The notes under the pieces are model-generated. The model did no database searches. It saw nothing but the letters and a program-made list of their open reading frames with translations, and had not been told where the DNA came from. A program made the position numbers and the translations under genes. Positions 1 to 5,701 of a stretch of DNA of 9,607 nt are shown here, in pieces; within the stretch, counting starts at the first letter, position 1; each line of letters opens with the position of its first letter. Origin of the DNA: Hyphomicrobiales bacterium (lineage in GTDB: Bacteria > Pseudomonadota > Alphaproteobacteria > Rhizobiales > Beijerinckiaceae); contig PLUH01000065.1 of NCBI GenBank assembly GCA_003164825.1, forward strand, positions 3,535 through 13,141, given 5' to 3'.

Positions 1-26
1 GCGTCTCTCGACGCCCTATGGCGCCA

Positions 27-49
27 CCTTCCCCGCTTCGCGGAGAAGG
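27..49. repeat. Imperfect GC-rich hairpin downstream of the SDR pair
   Basis: Arms CCTTC-c-CCGC (27-36) and GCGG-a-GAAGG (40-49) pair around a 3-base loop, with one C/A mismatch. The hairpin lies about 58 bases beyond the stop of the minus-strand SDR gene that ends at 107. It could be a weak terminator or the edge of a dispersed repeat. No T-run follows it in the direction of SDR transcription. I see no gene in 1-106. Confidence 0.3.
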
Positions 50-106
50 GGAAACTGGCCGGGCAGTCGAGGCCCGCGAACGCGCGAACCGTTCCGGGTC
101 GCCCGG

Positions 107-1006
107 TCAGCCGGCGGAGAGGGGCAACCGTTCGAGATCGGCGATCAGGGTGGGGCCGGTCGGGCGCCATCCGAGCTTTTTCCGCGTTTGCTCGCTCGAG
201 GCGGGCATGTCGCGCGCCGCCAGATGGGCGAGCCAGCCGAAATAAGCGGGAGCCTCTTCCGCGGCGACGGATTTGACCGGGAGCTTCAGGCGCCGGCCAA
301 TGGTCTCGGCGATGTCACGCGCCGCGACGCCTTCCTCCGCAACCGCGTTATAGATCGCGCCCGATTCCGCCCTCTCGATCGCGAGCCGGTAAAGCCGGGC
401 GACGTCCAGGATGTGCGCGGCGGGCCAGCGGTTATGCCCGTTTCCGACATAAGCGAACACGCCCTTTTCCCGAGCGATCCCGATCCACGGGCTGATCAGC
501 CCCTGCCGCTCCGGGTCGTGAACCTGGGGCAGGCGGACGACGGATACGTTGACCCCGTGCGCCGCGGCGGCGTCGGCGGCCGCCTCTTCCGAAGCGGCGC
601 GGGGGAAGTCGCTGGAGGTGACCCTCGGCGCGTCCTCCTTGGCGAGTTCGCCAGGCGGAACCTTGGCGATCGCGGTCCCGGAGGTCACGATCAGCGGCCG
701 GTCGGACCCGGCGAGGACTGAGCCGAGCGCGCTGATGACGCGTCGATCGGTTTCGCAATTCGCCATGAACTGGGAGAAGTCGTGGTTGAATGCGAGGTGC
801 ACGACGCCGTCCGAGCGCGCGGCGCCATCCTTGAGGCCGTCCGGGTCGTCGATCGATCCACGATAGACTTCGGCGCCGGCGGCGGCCAAAGCCGGCGCCT
901 TCTCTTCGGAACGATAGACGCCGGTGACCTGATGGCCTGCCGCGATCAACTCCTTGACGAGGGCCGAGCCGATGAATCCGGTAGCGCCGGTGACGAATAC
1001 GCGCAT
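107..1006 (-). CDS. Atypical extended SDR, NAD(P)-dependent epimerase/dehydratase-like (paralogue 1)
   Basis: This 299-residue protein is a cytoplasmic NAD(P)-binding Rossmann enzyme; its substrate is unknown. The N-terminus begins MRVFVTGATGFIG, the TGxxGxxG dinucleotide-binding turn of extended SDRs, at residues 7-14. Mid-protein landmarks are HLAFNHDF, SDRPLIVTSG, a VVRLP strand and NRWPAAH. The canonical catalytic YxxxK is not visible: the corresponding region around residues 135-150 reads DFPRAASEEAA. This places it among atypical SDRs of the NmrA/epimerase-like kind, possibly reductases or redox-sensing proteins. The ATG at 1006 has AGAGGA seven bases upstream. It lies 25 bp behind a paralogue sharing roughly half or more of its residues by eye, so the two are probably one operon born by tandem duplication. 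The divergent XRE regulator at 2017 is the likely controller. The family call is secure; the reaction is not. Confidence 0.9.
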   Translation of the reverse strand: MRVFVTGATGFIGSALVKELIAAGHQVTGVYRSEEKAPALAAAGAEVYRGSIDDPDGLKDGAARSDGVVHLAFNHDFSQFMANCETDRRVISALGSVLAGSDRPLIVTSGTAIAKVPPGELAKEDAPRVTSSDFPRAASEEAAADAAAAHGVNVSVVRLPQVHDPERQGLISPWIGIAREKGVFAYVGNGHNRWPAAHILDVARLYRLAIERAESGAIYNAVAEEGVAARDIAETIGRRLKLPVKSVAAEEAPAYFGWLAHLAARDMPASSEQTRKKLGWRPTGPTLIADLERLPLSAG

Positions 1007-1031
1007 GATGAAGTCCTCTGATGATTTTCGT

Positions 1032-1934
1032 TCAAGCCGGTAATGTCTGGTGTGCGAAGTAGGCCTCGATGTCGGCGACGAGCCCGGGGCCGGCAGGCCG
1101 CCAGCCGAGCAGCGAGCGGGTGCGATCGCTGGCGGCCGGGCAGTCGACGGCCGCGAAGCGGGCGAACCAGCCGAAATGCTCCGCCGCCTCTTCCGGCGAC
1201 TGCGAGACGACCGGGACGTTCAGCCGCCGCCCGATCACCGTCGCGATCTCCTTGAACGGCAGGCCTTCCTCGGCGACCGCATGGAAGGGTCCCCCTTCCG
1301 CTCCGCGCTCGATGGCGAGCCGGTAAACGCGCGCCGCGTCGGTTCGATGGGCCGCCGGCCAGCGGTTGAGCCCGTCGCCGATATAAGGGGAGACGCCCTT
1401 CTCCCGGGCAAGAGCAATGACGAGGGAAACGAACCCATGCTCGCCGAGGCCATGCACGGAGACGGGAAGCCGCACCGTCGTCGCCCGGACGCCTTGCTTC
1501 GCCAGGGTCGCGACGGCGGCCTCGGGATTGCGCGGAAAGGCGGGAGAGTCCTGAGGGGGCGGGGTCAGTTCGGTCGCGACCTGGCCGGGGGCGAGCGCGG
1601 CCATGCCGTTCGTCGCAATGAGCGGGCGGTCGGAGCGCAGGAGCGCGGCGCCGATCGCCTCGATCGCGCGTCGCTCGTCGGCGCCGTTCTCCGCGAATTT
1701 TGAGAAGTCATGGTTGAAAGCGAGGTGGATCACCCCATCCGACTGCGCAACGCCGCTCTTGAGGCTCTCCAGATCCTGAAGCGAGCCTCGATGGACTTTC
1801 GCGCCCGCAGCGGCGAGAACCGTAGCCTTCTCGTCCGAACGACAAAGGCCGAGCACTTGATCTCCGGCGTCGATCAGGTCCTTGACGACGGCGGACCCGA
1901 CCCAGCCGGTCGCGCCGGTGACGAACACACGCAT
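1032..1934 (-). CDS. Atypical extended SDR, NAD(P)-dependent epimerase/dehydratase-like (paralogue 2)
   Basis: This 300-residue protein is the promoter-proximal member of the SDR pair. It opens MRVFVTGATGWVGSAVVKDL, with a TGxxGxxG cofactor turn. It shares long blocks with its neighbour: RSDEKA, LAAAGA, SDGVIHLAFNHDFSKF, SDRPLIATNG, VRLPVSVHG, AREKGVSPYIGDG, NRWPAAH, YRLAIERG, VAEEGL and LLGWRPAGP. As in the neighbour, no YxxxK appears at the expected place; that region reads SPAFPRNPEAAV. A TTG at 1940 is in frame. The ATG at 1934 was preferred because it aligns exactly with the paralogue's start and has AGGAG ten bases upstream. It is transcribed away from the XRE/MmyB regulator across an 82-bp gap, an arrangement in which such regulators usually control the SDR. 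The substrate cannot be told from sequence. Confidence 0.9.
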   Translation of the reverse strand: MRVFVTGATGWVGSAVVKDLIDAGDQVLGLCRSDEKATVLAAAGAKVHRGSLQDLESLKSGVAQSDGVIHLAFNHDFSKFAENGADERRAIEAIGAALLRSDRPLIATNGMAALAPGQVATELTPPPQDSPAFPRNPEAAVATLAKQGVRATTVRLPVSVHGLGEHGFVSLVIALAREKGVSPYIGDGLNRWPAAHRTDAARVYRLAIERGAEGGPFHAVAEEGLPFKEIATVIGRRLNVPVVSQSPEEAAEHFGWFARFAAVDCPAASDRTRSLLGWRPAGPGLVADIEAYFAHQTLPA

Positions 1935-1980
1935 GAGCAAAAGTCTCCTGCTTTGGCTGGAGACAAGCTTCCTCTTTTGC

Positions 1981-2018
1981 GCTATTGTAGTAAAGTAGTG
2001 ATCTTATCGTATTATAAT
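1981..2018. promoter_or_regulatory. AT-rich divergent promoter/operator island between the SDR operon and the XRE regulator
   Basis: This is a strikingly AT-rich patch in GC-rich DNA. It holds a perfect TATAAT at 2013-2018 on the plus strand, set in the palindrome ATTATAAT (2011-2018), so the same bases also read TATAAT on the minus strand. A direct repeat GTAGT-aaa-GTAGT (1987-1999) lies where a -35 box or operator would be. On the minus strand TACAAT (complement of 1984-1989) is a possible -10 for the SDR operon. No good -35 box is visible in either direction, which suggests activator dependence. The plus-strand -10 overlaps the ATG at 2017. Confidence 0.45.
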
Positions 2019-2856
2019 GGCTAACAGGATGGACGCGCGCGTCACGCCCGAGAACCGGCTCGGGATCTATCTGAAGGACCGTCGCACGAAGCTCGATCCG
2101 GCCTCGTTCGGCTTGTCTGCCGGGCGTCGACGCACGCCCGGCCTGCGCCGCGAGGAAGTCGCGCAGCGCGCCAATATCAGCCCGACCTGGTACACATGGC
2201 TCGAGCAGGGGCGCGGCGGCGCGCCGTCGGCCGAGGTCCTCGACCGGATCTCGCGCGCGCTCATGCTGACGGATGTCGAGCGCGAGCATGTCTTCCTTGT
2301 CGCCCTCGGCCGGCCGCCCGAGGCCCGCTACCACGCGGCCGGGGGCGTGACGCCGCGGCTGCAACGCGTTCTCGATGCGCTGGACCCGAGCCCCGCCGTG
2401 ATCAGGACCGCGATCTGGGACGTCGTCGCGTGGAACCGGGCGGCGACCGTGATATTCGGGGACTATGGATCGGCGCCGCCGGAGCAGCGCAACATCCTGC
2501 GCTACTTCTTCCTCGACCCGCGCGCCCGCGCTGCGCAATACGACTGGGAAAGCGTGGCCCGGTTCGTGCTCGGCGCGTTCAGGGCGGATGCGGTCCGCGC
2601 GGGCGCCGCGGCCGAAGTTGAGCCCCTCATCGACGAGCTCTGCCGCCTCAGTCCGGAGTTCGGCGCGATGTGGCGCGATAACGACGTTCGCGGCCATCAC
2701 GGCGAAGCCGTGAAGCACATCAAACACCCGACGCTCGGCCCGCTCGCCATCGAATATTCGGCGTTCGCGGTCGATGGCCGAACGGACCTCACGATGGTGA
2801 TCTACAATCCGGCGACGCCGGAGGACGCGGAACGGATCAAGTCGCTCCTGCCCTGA
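2017..2856 (+). CDS. XRE-family HTH transcriptional regulator with MmyB-like ligand-binding domain
   Basis: This is a 279-residue cytoplasmic DNA-binding regulator. Residues of about 13-95 form an XRE-type helix-turn-helix region, including RTPGLRREEVAQRANIS, SPTWYTWLEQGR and AEVLDRISRALML. Residues of about 105-275 match the MmyB-like ligand-binding domain, shown by PAVIRTAIWDVVAWNRAA, RNILRYFFLDPRAR, SPEFGAMW and HPTLGPLAIEY. This domain is PAS-like, and fatty-acid-type ligands have been reported for the family. Length is normal. It is divergent from the two SDR genes and probably controls them and itself. The start is uncertain. ATG 2017 is the longest choice but overlaps a perfect TATAAT and has no Shine-Dalgarno sequence. 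The in-frame ATG at 2029 (MDARVTPENRLG, 275 residues) would be nearly leaderless from that promoter. The ligand is unknown. Confidence 0.92.
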   Translation: MANRMDARVTPENRLGIYLKDRRTKLDPASFGLSAGRRRTPGLRREEVAQRANISPTWYTWLEQGRGGAPSAEVLDRISRALMLTDVEREHVFLVALGRPPEARYHAAGGVTPRLQRVLDALDPSPAVIRTAIWDVVAWNRAATVIFGDYGSAPPEQRNILRYFFLDPRARAAQYDWESVARFVLGAFRADAVRAGAAAEVEPLIDELCRLSPEFGAMWRDNDVRGHHGEAVKHIKHPTLGPLAIEYSAFAVDGRTDLTMVIYNPATPEDAERIKSLLP

Positions 2857-2867
2857 CGCCGCCTCGC

Positions 2868-2918
2868 TGTAGGGCGGCTCGCTGGGCCCGCTGGCCGGGT
2901 CGGCGACCCGGCCCTACA
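2868..2918. repeat. GC-rich nested palindrome in convergent gap (REP-like element or bidirectional terminator)
   Basis: A perfect 9-bp inverted repeat, GGCCGGGTC (2893-2901) and GACCCGGCC (2905-2913), has a 3-base loop. An outer 8-bp pair, TGTAGGGC (2868-2875) and GCCCTACA (2911-2918), overlaps it, so two alternative folds compete for the right arm. It fills the 80-bp gap between convergent genes ending at 2856 and 2937. That placement suits a two-way terminator or a dispersed REP/BIME-type element. There is no T-run, so a classic intrinsic terminator is less likely. Confidence 0.55.
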
Positions 2919-2936
2919 AGGTCAGCCCGCGCTCCC

Positions 2937-3371
2937 TCACCCGATCGCGATCTTGCGCGGCTGGGCGTGCTTCGCCTTGGGCAGCGTCAGCGTCAGGACT
3001 CCATCTTCGAGATTGGCGCTGATCTTCTCCCGGTCGACTTTGTTCGAAAGGGTGAACGAGCGCGCGTAGTGGCCGACGTTGTATTCAGTATAGACCGGCT
3101 CCATGTCCTTGTACTTGGTGAAATCGATCTGCCCGTCCACCCTCAGCACGTCGTTCTCGAGCGCGATGTCGAGGTCCTTCTTCTCGACCCCGGGCATTTC
3201 CAGAACGACGGCGAGCGCGTCGTCCGTCTCGTGGATGTCGGCGTACGGCACGTAGTAGCGGCCGGGGATCGTCTTCTCCTCCTTCGCCACCAGCTCTTTC
3301 TTCTCACGCACGCTCAATTCCTGTTTCTCGGCCATTGTCGTTTCCCGCTTGGTCCTCTGTTGTGCGGACAT
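2937..3371 (-). CDS. Hsp20/alpha-crystallin small heat-shock protein (distal gene)
   Basis: This is a 144-residue ATP-independent holdase of the cytoplasm that binds unfolding proteins as large oligomers. A charged N-terminal arm of about 45 residues precedes the alpha-crystallin domain, which starts near VPYADIHETDDAL and includes EMPGVEKKDLDI. The family signature AxxxDGVLxLxLP is present as ANLEDGVLTLTLP at residues 119-131. A C-terminal I-x-I oligomerisation motif (IAI, 141-143) follows. The ATG at 3371 has AGGTGG six bases upstream. An internal ATG at 3335 (MAEKQEL) is a possible alternative start with a weaker site. Only one base separates this gene from the stop of the upstream Hsp20 gene, so the two are translationally coupled in one operon. 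Its N-terminal arm differs from its partner's, suggesting distinct client or oligomer roles. Confidence 0.95.
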   Translation of the reverse strand: MSAQQRTKRETTMAEKQELSVREKKELVAKEEKTIPGRYYVPYADIHETDDALAVVLEMPGVEKKDLDIALENDVLRVDGQIDFTKYKDMEPVYTEYNVGHYARSFTLSNKVDREKISANLEDGVLTLTLPKAKHAQPRKIAIG

Positions 3372-3372
3372 G

Positions 3373-3795
3373 TCACGCCACCTTGATCGACTTCGGCTTC
3401 TCGCTCTCTGCTCGCGGCAGGAACAACGCCAGGACGCCGTCGCGATATTCGGCCTTGACCCCGTCGGGGTTGATGTCGACCGGCATGGTGACCGCCCGGT
3501 CGAACTTGCCTGCCAGGCGCTCGCGCCGATGCAGCGCCGACTTGTCCGGGTAGCTCACGGTCTTGGCTCCGGTGAGCCGGATGGTGCGGCCTTTGACCTG
3601 CACGTCCAGATCGGACTTCTTCACGCCAGCAACCTCGGCGATGATGATGAAGTCGTCGCCTTTTCTGAACACGTTGACCGGCGGATAGGCGCCGCCGCCG
3701 CTTACGCTCGAATCGAGCCACCCGCTCGTCCGATAGGCGTCCAGAGCCTGCTGAAAGCTGGTGAGCGCGTCGAACGGATCCATCAATAACGCCAT
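3373..3795 (-). CDS. Hsp20/alpha-crystallin small heat-shock protein (proximal gene)
   Basis: This is a 140-residue small heat-shock holdase. It has a short hydrophobic N-terminus (MALLMDPFDALTSFQQAL) and a glycine-rich linker near 33-35. The alpha-crystallin domain spans about 38-127 and contains PPVNVFRKGDDFIIIAEVAG and KKSDLDVQVKG. The signature AEYRDGVLALFLP lies at 115-127, and an I-x-V tail (IKV, 137-139) follows. The frame stays open upstream to 3894, but the start is placed at ATG 3795. A strong GGAAGGAGGAGAC Shine-Dalgarno region sits directly before it, and residues encoded further upstream do not look like Hsp20. This is the first gene of a two-gene operon. Its leader carries a CIRCE operator and hairpins, so control by the HrcA repressor, with possible heat-shock sigma input, is expected. 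Confidence 0.95.
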   Translation of the reverse strand: MALLMDPFDALTSFQQALDAYRTSGWLDSSVSGGGAYPPVNVFRKGDDFIIIAEVAGVKKSDLDVQVKGRTIRLTGAKTVSYPDKSALHRRERLAGKFDRAVTMPVDINPDGVKAEYRDGVLALFLPRAESEKPKSIKVA

Positions 3796-3807
3796 TGTCT
3801 CCTCCTT

Positions 3808-3881
3808 CCCGCTCGCAAGCGGGCGGCGCCGAGCCCCGCCTCGATCGCGCCCATGCTCCGGCGCTCGATCCCTCTGGGGCT
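3808..3881 (-). promoter_or_regulatory. Structured 5' leader of the Hsp20 operon
   Basis: On the minus strand a perfect 6-bp hairpin (CCCGCT/AGCGGG, loop 3814-3817) occupies 3808-3823 and abuts the AAGGAGG ribosome-binding site at 3801-3807. Further upstream is a longer imperfect stem. Its outer arms are 3832-3837 and 3876-3881 (AGCCCC/GGGGCT), and its inner arms are 3842-3846 and 3866-3870 (CGATC/GATCG). The fold may stabilise the leader or modulate translation with temperature. I cannot show a ROSE or fourU signature, so the role is inference. Confidence 0.35.
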
Positions 3882-3883
3882 TT

Positions 3884-3910
3884 TTGGCGCTCACCCGCTT
3901 CGAGTGCCAA
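3884..3910. promoter_or_regulatory. CIRCE element (HrcA operator)
   Basis: The element reads TTGGCGCTC - 9 bases - GAGTGCCAA on the plus strand, and TTGGCACTC-N9-GAGCGCCAA on the minus strand. The accepted CIRCE consensus is TTAGCACTC-N9-GAGTGCTAA. Arm length and spacer match exactly, and the arms pair at 8 of 9 positions. It sits 89 bp upstream of the proximal Hsp20 start, just after a candidate promoter, which is the normal place for HrcA repression at the transcription start. Confidence 0.75.
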
Positions 3911-3911
3911 T

Positions 3912-3941
3912 CAACTGGGAAGCACCCGCCGAGCCGTCAAG
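3912..3941 (-). promoter_or_regulatory. Candidate heat-shock promoter of the Hsp20 operon
   Basis: On the minus strand CTTGAC (complement of 3936-3941) is followed, 18 bases after CTTG, by CCCAGTTG (complement of 3912-3919). This loosely resembles the RpoH pattern of a CTTG -35 box and a CC-rich -10 box. The downstream CIRCE would then overlap the transcription start. The -10 match is weak, so position relative to the CIRCE is the main support. Confidence 0.3.
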
Positions 3942-4103
3942 GGGGGTGCGGCTAACCGGCGCGGGTCCGGCGCAGGCCTCGGGCCGTCACAACACGGTCG
4001 CGTCAACGCGTGACCTTGTCCCGCATCGGATGGATCAGGGCGCGTGTTGACCGGCCCTCCGCCGTTGCCTACGTTCCGCGCCCAAACGAGAGGGAGGAAT
4101 CAC
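3942..4103 (+). promoter_or_regulatory. Upstream region and candidate promoter of the P450 operon
   Basis: TTGACC at 4047-4052 and TACGTT at 4070-4075 are 17 bases apart and form a plausible sigma-70-like promoter ending 28 bp before the P450 start. A perfect dyad CGCGT-CA-ACGCG (3999-4010) overlaps the pair GTCA/TGAC (4002-4014) and may be an operator. The ribosome-binding site is GAGGGAGGAA at 4089-4098. I see no gene in this stretch. Confidence 0.35.
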
Positions 4104-5699
4104 ATGGAACGACGGACGTTTCTGACCGGGGCCGGCGTGGCTGCGCTCCTGCCGGTCGCGGGCGGAGCCGCCGCCAAGGACCAAGGCCTTGGCGATGGCG
4201 AAACCGCCGCCCGTCTGGCTCCCGACCTCTCCGCGGCCCTGCAGAGATTTCGCGCCACGATCCCCAGCCATTTCGATCGCGAGTACGTCAACAACGCCGT
4301 CGTCCCGTTTTTTCTCGGCAGCATCTTTGCCGGCGAGCGGCCGATCCTGCCGATGATCGATCTGCCGCTCACCAAGCAGGACGCGATCCCCTGGGATTTC
4401 TGGGGCATGCTCTACGAAGACTGGAAGCCGACCCCTTCGGACGGTGTGACGGTTTTCCTCGAGGGGCTGGAGAACCGCGGCGACAACAATCTGCGCAAGC
4501 GCATCTATTTCGCCGGAGTCACGCCCGACCTGTACGCTCCGAAATATCAGGCCAAGGTCGTCGACTTCTTCGACAAGCTTCTCGATCCGAAGTTCGCCGA
4601 CAAGCCGTTCATGCGCCACTACCTCGACTATTACTGGGACATCTATTGGGATCTGCATCTCGGCGTGAAGGGCGACAAGGTGCCGCCCCAGGTCCGCACG
4701 ATCGGCGAGGCCTTTAACACGGTGCTCGCGTACCGCAACCCGCTGAACGAGATTGTCTACGAAAACTACATGACCGTGAGGGCGCTGCGGCCGTTCCTGA
4801 CGAAATGGATCGACGAAAGGCTCGACGACATCGCGAATGGGCGGGTCGCCGATCCCGACAAGACCATCGCCTATTATTGGCTCAAGAACGCGGGCGACGG
4901 AAAATATTTCGCCAAGCGGGACGTCGTCTTCGAATGCTTCCACAATTTCGTGGCGTTCAGCCAATGGGGCAATTCCATTTTCGGCGTCATGAATCGGCTC
5001 AATGAAAATGGCGGCGACGCGACGGTGCGCGCGGCCTTCCAAAAGACGATGAGCGGGAGCTTCGACAACGCCAATGGAGCGCCGTATACGCCGCTCGAGC
5101 TTCTGGTGATGGAGCTCTTCCGCACCATCTCGCCGAACGGCGGCAGCATTTCCGCGATCACCGACCGTCGGGCTTCTTCGTTCTACGGCGGTTCGCCCTT
5201 CGCCCAGTTCGGCGTGCCTTACGAGCGGCACTCCTACATGAACACGCCGCACACCGAGACGAGCTTCGACCCGCGGCTTTGGAAGGAGCCTCAGCGTTTC
5301 GACCCCGAGCGTTACCTGAGCGTCCCGACAAGCGCCGAGGTCGATGAGGCGAAATGCAAGCAGATCGGGCTGCCGCGCTGCCCATTCGACATTACCACGC
5401 TTCCGGTCGCCGACGGGCGCAAGACGGGCATAACCAACAGCGGCTTTGGCACGGTGTTCGCGGTGGCGGACGGGAAGCCGGACCCGGTCTGCGACTATGC
5501 CGGATTCGCCCCGTTCGGCTTCGGCTATCGTCGGTGCCCGGGCGAGCAACTGACGATCGACGTGTTCGCGGATTTCCTACGCAAGGTGTGGCGCGACAAG
5601 ATCGTCTTCCACAATCTCAATCAGCCTAGACCGGGCAGGGTTCCGGTTGGGCCGGGCGCAGTGATCGACGACGACATCGGGTTCGCGCGGCAGGGCTGA
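4104..5699 (+). CDS. Cytochrome P450-like haem protein with Tat signal peptide
   Basis: This 531-residue protein has the cytochrome P450 landmarks in order. The K-helix ExxR is ELFR (337-340), the PERF-type motif is FDPERY (399-404), and the haem loop is FGFGYRRCPG (471-480) with the thiolate ligand Cys478. The N-terminus MERRTFLTGAG followed by an Ala-rich stretch ending AAA (22-24) is a twin-arginine signal, so the folded haem protein is predicted to be exported to the periplasm. Exported P450s are very unusual. The presumed I-helix, ECFHNFVAFSQWGNSIFG (about 277-293), has no acid-alcohol (D/E-T) oxygen-activation pair. About 65 residues lie between the PERF and haem motifs, more than in ordinary bacterial P450s, with C418, C426 and C463 inside. 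ATG 4104 was chosen for its GGGAGGAA site and the Tat signal. It is coupled by a 2-bp gap to an outer-membrane channel gene. The fold is secure; reaction and substrate are unknown. Confidence 0.88.
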   Translation: MERRTFLTGAGVAALLPVAGGAAAKDQGLGDGETAARLAPDLSAALQRFRATIPSHFDREYVNNAVVPFFLGSIFAGERPILPMIDLPLTKQDAIPWDFWGMLYEDWKPTPSDGVTVFLEGLENRGDNNLRKRIYFAGVTPDLYAPKYQAKVVDFFDKLLDPKFADKPFMRHYLDYYWDIYWDLHLGVKGDKVPPQVRTIGEAFNTVLAYRNPLNEIVYENYMTVRALRPFLTKWIDERLDDIANGRVADPDKTIAYYWLKNAGDGKYFAKRDVVFECFHNFVAFSQWGNSIFGVMNRLNENGGDATVRAAFQKTMSGSFDNANGAPYTPLELLVMELFRTISPNGGSISAITDRRASSFYGGSPFAQFGVPYERHSYMNTPHTETSFDPRLWKEPQRFDPERYLSVPTSAEVDEAKCKQIGLPRCPFDITTLPVADGRKTGITNSGFGTVFAVADGKPDPVCDYAGFAPFGFGYRRCPGEQLTIDVFADFLRKVWRDKIVFHNLNQPRPGRVPVGPGAVIDDDIGFARQG

Positions 5700-5701
5700 G
5701 C

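Noticed and set aside
1708..2727. Minus-strand frame of about 340 codons spanning the SDR/regulator junction
   Set aside because: It crosses two genes and their promoter region, is Arg-rich and low in complexity, and matches no family. It is a codon-bias shadow.
3832..3885. Possible plus-strand intrinsic terminator (AGCCCC...GGGGCT followed by TTTTT)
   Set aside because: No plus-strand gene lies upstream that needs a terminator, and the stem is long and imperfect. It is better read as part of the minus-strand Hsp20 leader.
3796..3894. Longer 173-residue form of the proximal Hsp20 starting at 3894
   Set aside because: The extra 33 residues are charged low-complexity sequence overlapping the leader and CIRCE region, while ATG 3795 has a strong ribosome-binding site and a typical Hsp20 N-terminus.
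4035..5549. Long open frame of about 500 codons on the minus strand across the P450 gene
   Set aside because: It is antisense to a clear P450 with motifs and a good ribosome-binding site. Long antisense frames are common in GC-rich genes, and its translation shows no recognisable domain.
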